Assembly: GCA_017448145.1 (NCBI GenBank) | Contig: JAFSMA010000136.1 | Coordinates: 1 to 40,871 of the forward strand | Reading direction: 5' to 3' | Source: Oscillospiraceae bacterium | GTDB lineage: Bacteria; Bacillota; Clostridia; Oscillospirales; Oscillospiraceae | DNA length: 40,871 bases | Part shown: piece after piece, positions 40,320 to 40,871 of the stretch | How the letters are laid out: each line of letters starts with the position of its first letter | Position numbering within the stretch: the first letter of the stretch is position 1 | The notes under the pieces: generated by a model | Databases searched by the model: none | What the model saw: only the letters and a program-made list of their open reading frames with translations | What the model was told of the DNA's origin: nothing | Position numbers and translations under genes: made by a program

Positions 40320-40871
40320 ATGATTTTTTCCCGCGGAAACGGCGGCGTGAGCTGGATCGTGGTGGGCCTGGGCAACCCGGGCAAGAGCTACGAGTCCACC
40401 CGCCACAATATGGGCTTTCTGGCCGCCGACGGCTTGGCGGACAAGGAGGGCTTCCAATTCAACAAGCTGCGGTTTCGGGCCTGGACAGCGCTGTGGCGTT
40501 GCGGCGGCGAGCAGGTGCTGGTGATGAAGCCCCAGACCTACATGAACCTGTCCGGCGAGGCGGTGGGCGAGGCGGCCCGGTTTTACAAGGTGAGCCCCGA
40601 CCACGTGCTGGTGATCTCCGACGACATCTCCCTGCCCGCCGGCAAGCTGCGGATCCGCCCCGGCGGCTCCGCCGGCGGCCACAACGGGCTGAAGAACATC
40701 ATCGCCCACCTGGGCAGCGACCAGTTCCCCCGCATCAAAATCGGCGTGGGCATCCCCCAGGACGTGGGGGCCGACACCATCGACTGGGTGACGAGCCGTC
40801 CCTCCCGGGAGGACGAAAAGGTGCTGATCGCGGCGCTGGACAAGGCGGTGGAGGCGGTGCCCTACCTCATC
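40320..40871 (+). CDS. pth: Peptidyl-tRNA hydrolase (partial, runs off the right edge)
   Basis: The first 184 codons of peptidyl-tRNA hydrolase, which frees tRNA from stalled peptidyl-tRNA. The active-site set is intact: VVGLGNPGKSYESTRHNMGF (Asn and the catalytic His), MKPQTYMNLSG, VISDDISLP (Asp) and GGSAGGHNGLKNI. Family length is about 185-210, so only the last residues are missing. AAAGGAGG lies 7 bases before the ATG. In many Firmicutes pth follows prs, as here. There is no promoter I can define in the spacer, so it may depend on prs transcription. Confidence 0.95.
   Translation, partial: MIFSRGNGGVSWIVVGLGNPGKSYESTRHNMGFLAADGLADKEGFQFNKLRFRAWTALWRCGGEQVLVMKPQTYMNLSGEAVGEAARFYKVSPDHVLVISDDISLPAGKLRIRPGGSAGGHNGLKNIIAHLGSDQFPRIKIGVGIPQDVGADTIDWVTSRPSREDEKVLIAALDKAVEAVPYLI

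Overview
The window reads as a chromosomal segment of a high-GC, spore-forming gut-type clostridium, most likely from the Oscillospiraceae/Flavonifractor neighbourhood. This is inferred from strong G/C bias at third codon positions, Firmicute-type Shine-Dalgarno sequences (AAGGAGG) and TTGACA/TATAAT promoters, a SpoIIQ-like sporulation protein, DUF4358/DUF4349 lipoproteins, and dispersed hairpin repeats of the kind I associate with these bacteria. No phage, plasmid, transposase or CRISPR array is visible. Gene content is core and cell-envelope.

Layout. 1-3247 (minus): a surface O-acylation cluster (DUF4358 lipoprotein, DHHW protein, MBOAT acyltransferase, start of a further secreted protein). 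3467-4387 (plus): membrane-anchored GH25 muramidase. 4516-8828 (minus): complete dTDP-L-rhamnose operon rfbA-rfbB-rfbC-rfbD plus a rhamnosyltransferase-like GT2, diverging from a tandem two-domain GT2 (8999-10816, plus). 10903-14525 (minus): a three-gene module matching Bacillus ydjG-ydjH-ydjI (zinc-ribbon membrane protein, TPM-domain protein, SPFH protein). 14646-15997 (minus): degV-gtrA. 16280-16435: tRNA-Asp and tRNA-Thr. 16818-19243 (plus): GT2-GtrA fusion, phosphodiester glycosidase, small membrane protein. 19244-20308: no gene, a mosaic of GTAGGGG-tagged hairpin repeats with a 312-bp unit duplicated at exactly 490-bp offset. 20309-21295 (minus): Ca2+/Na+ antiporter. 21408-24560: a MOSC protein diverging from a NitT/TauT-type ABC transporter, with a perfect 9-bp inverted repeat on the MOSC promoter. 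24876-29033 (plus): a secreted dockerin-bearing hydrolase-like protein followed at once by a membrane-anchored cohesin protein. 29097-30707 (minus): CBS/DRTGG-regulated Mn-pyrophosphatase. 30906-32027 (plus): prfB. 32384-34121 (minus): DUF4349 lipoprotein and SpoIIQ-like protein. 34251-38613 (minus): trmL-pgk-tpiA-gpmI glycolytic operon. 39071-end (plus): prs, then partial pth.

The most interesting item is the adjacent cohesin/dockerin gene pair. The cohesin is held by a transmembrane helix with an acidic, proline-rich cytoplasmic tail, and the dockerin partner carries a chitosanase/muramidase-like N-terminal domain, a ricin-like region and InlB-type repeats. This suggests a two-component surface assembly working on the cell's own envelope or on a nearby glycan, rather than a classical cellulosome. 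Other items are a leader peptide plus terminator hairpin ahead of prs, the operator on the MOSC promoter, a duplicated pgk 3' end bracketing a small hairpin element, and hairpin repeat mosaics shared between two intergenic regions.

All family assignments come from reading motifs by eye. No database search was possible.
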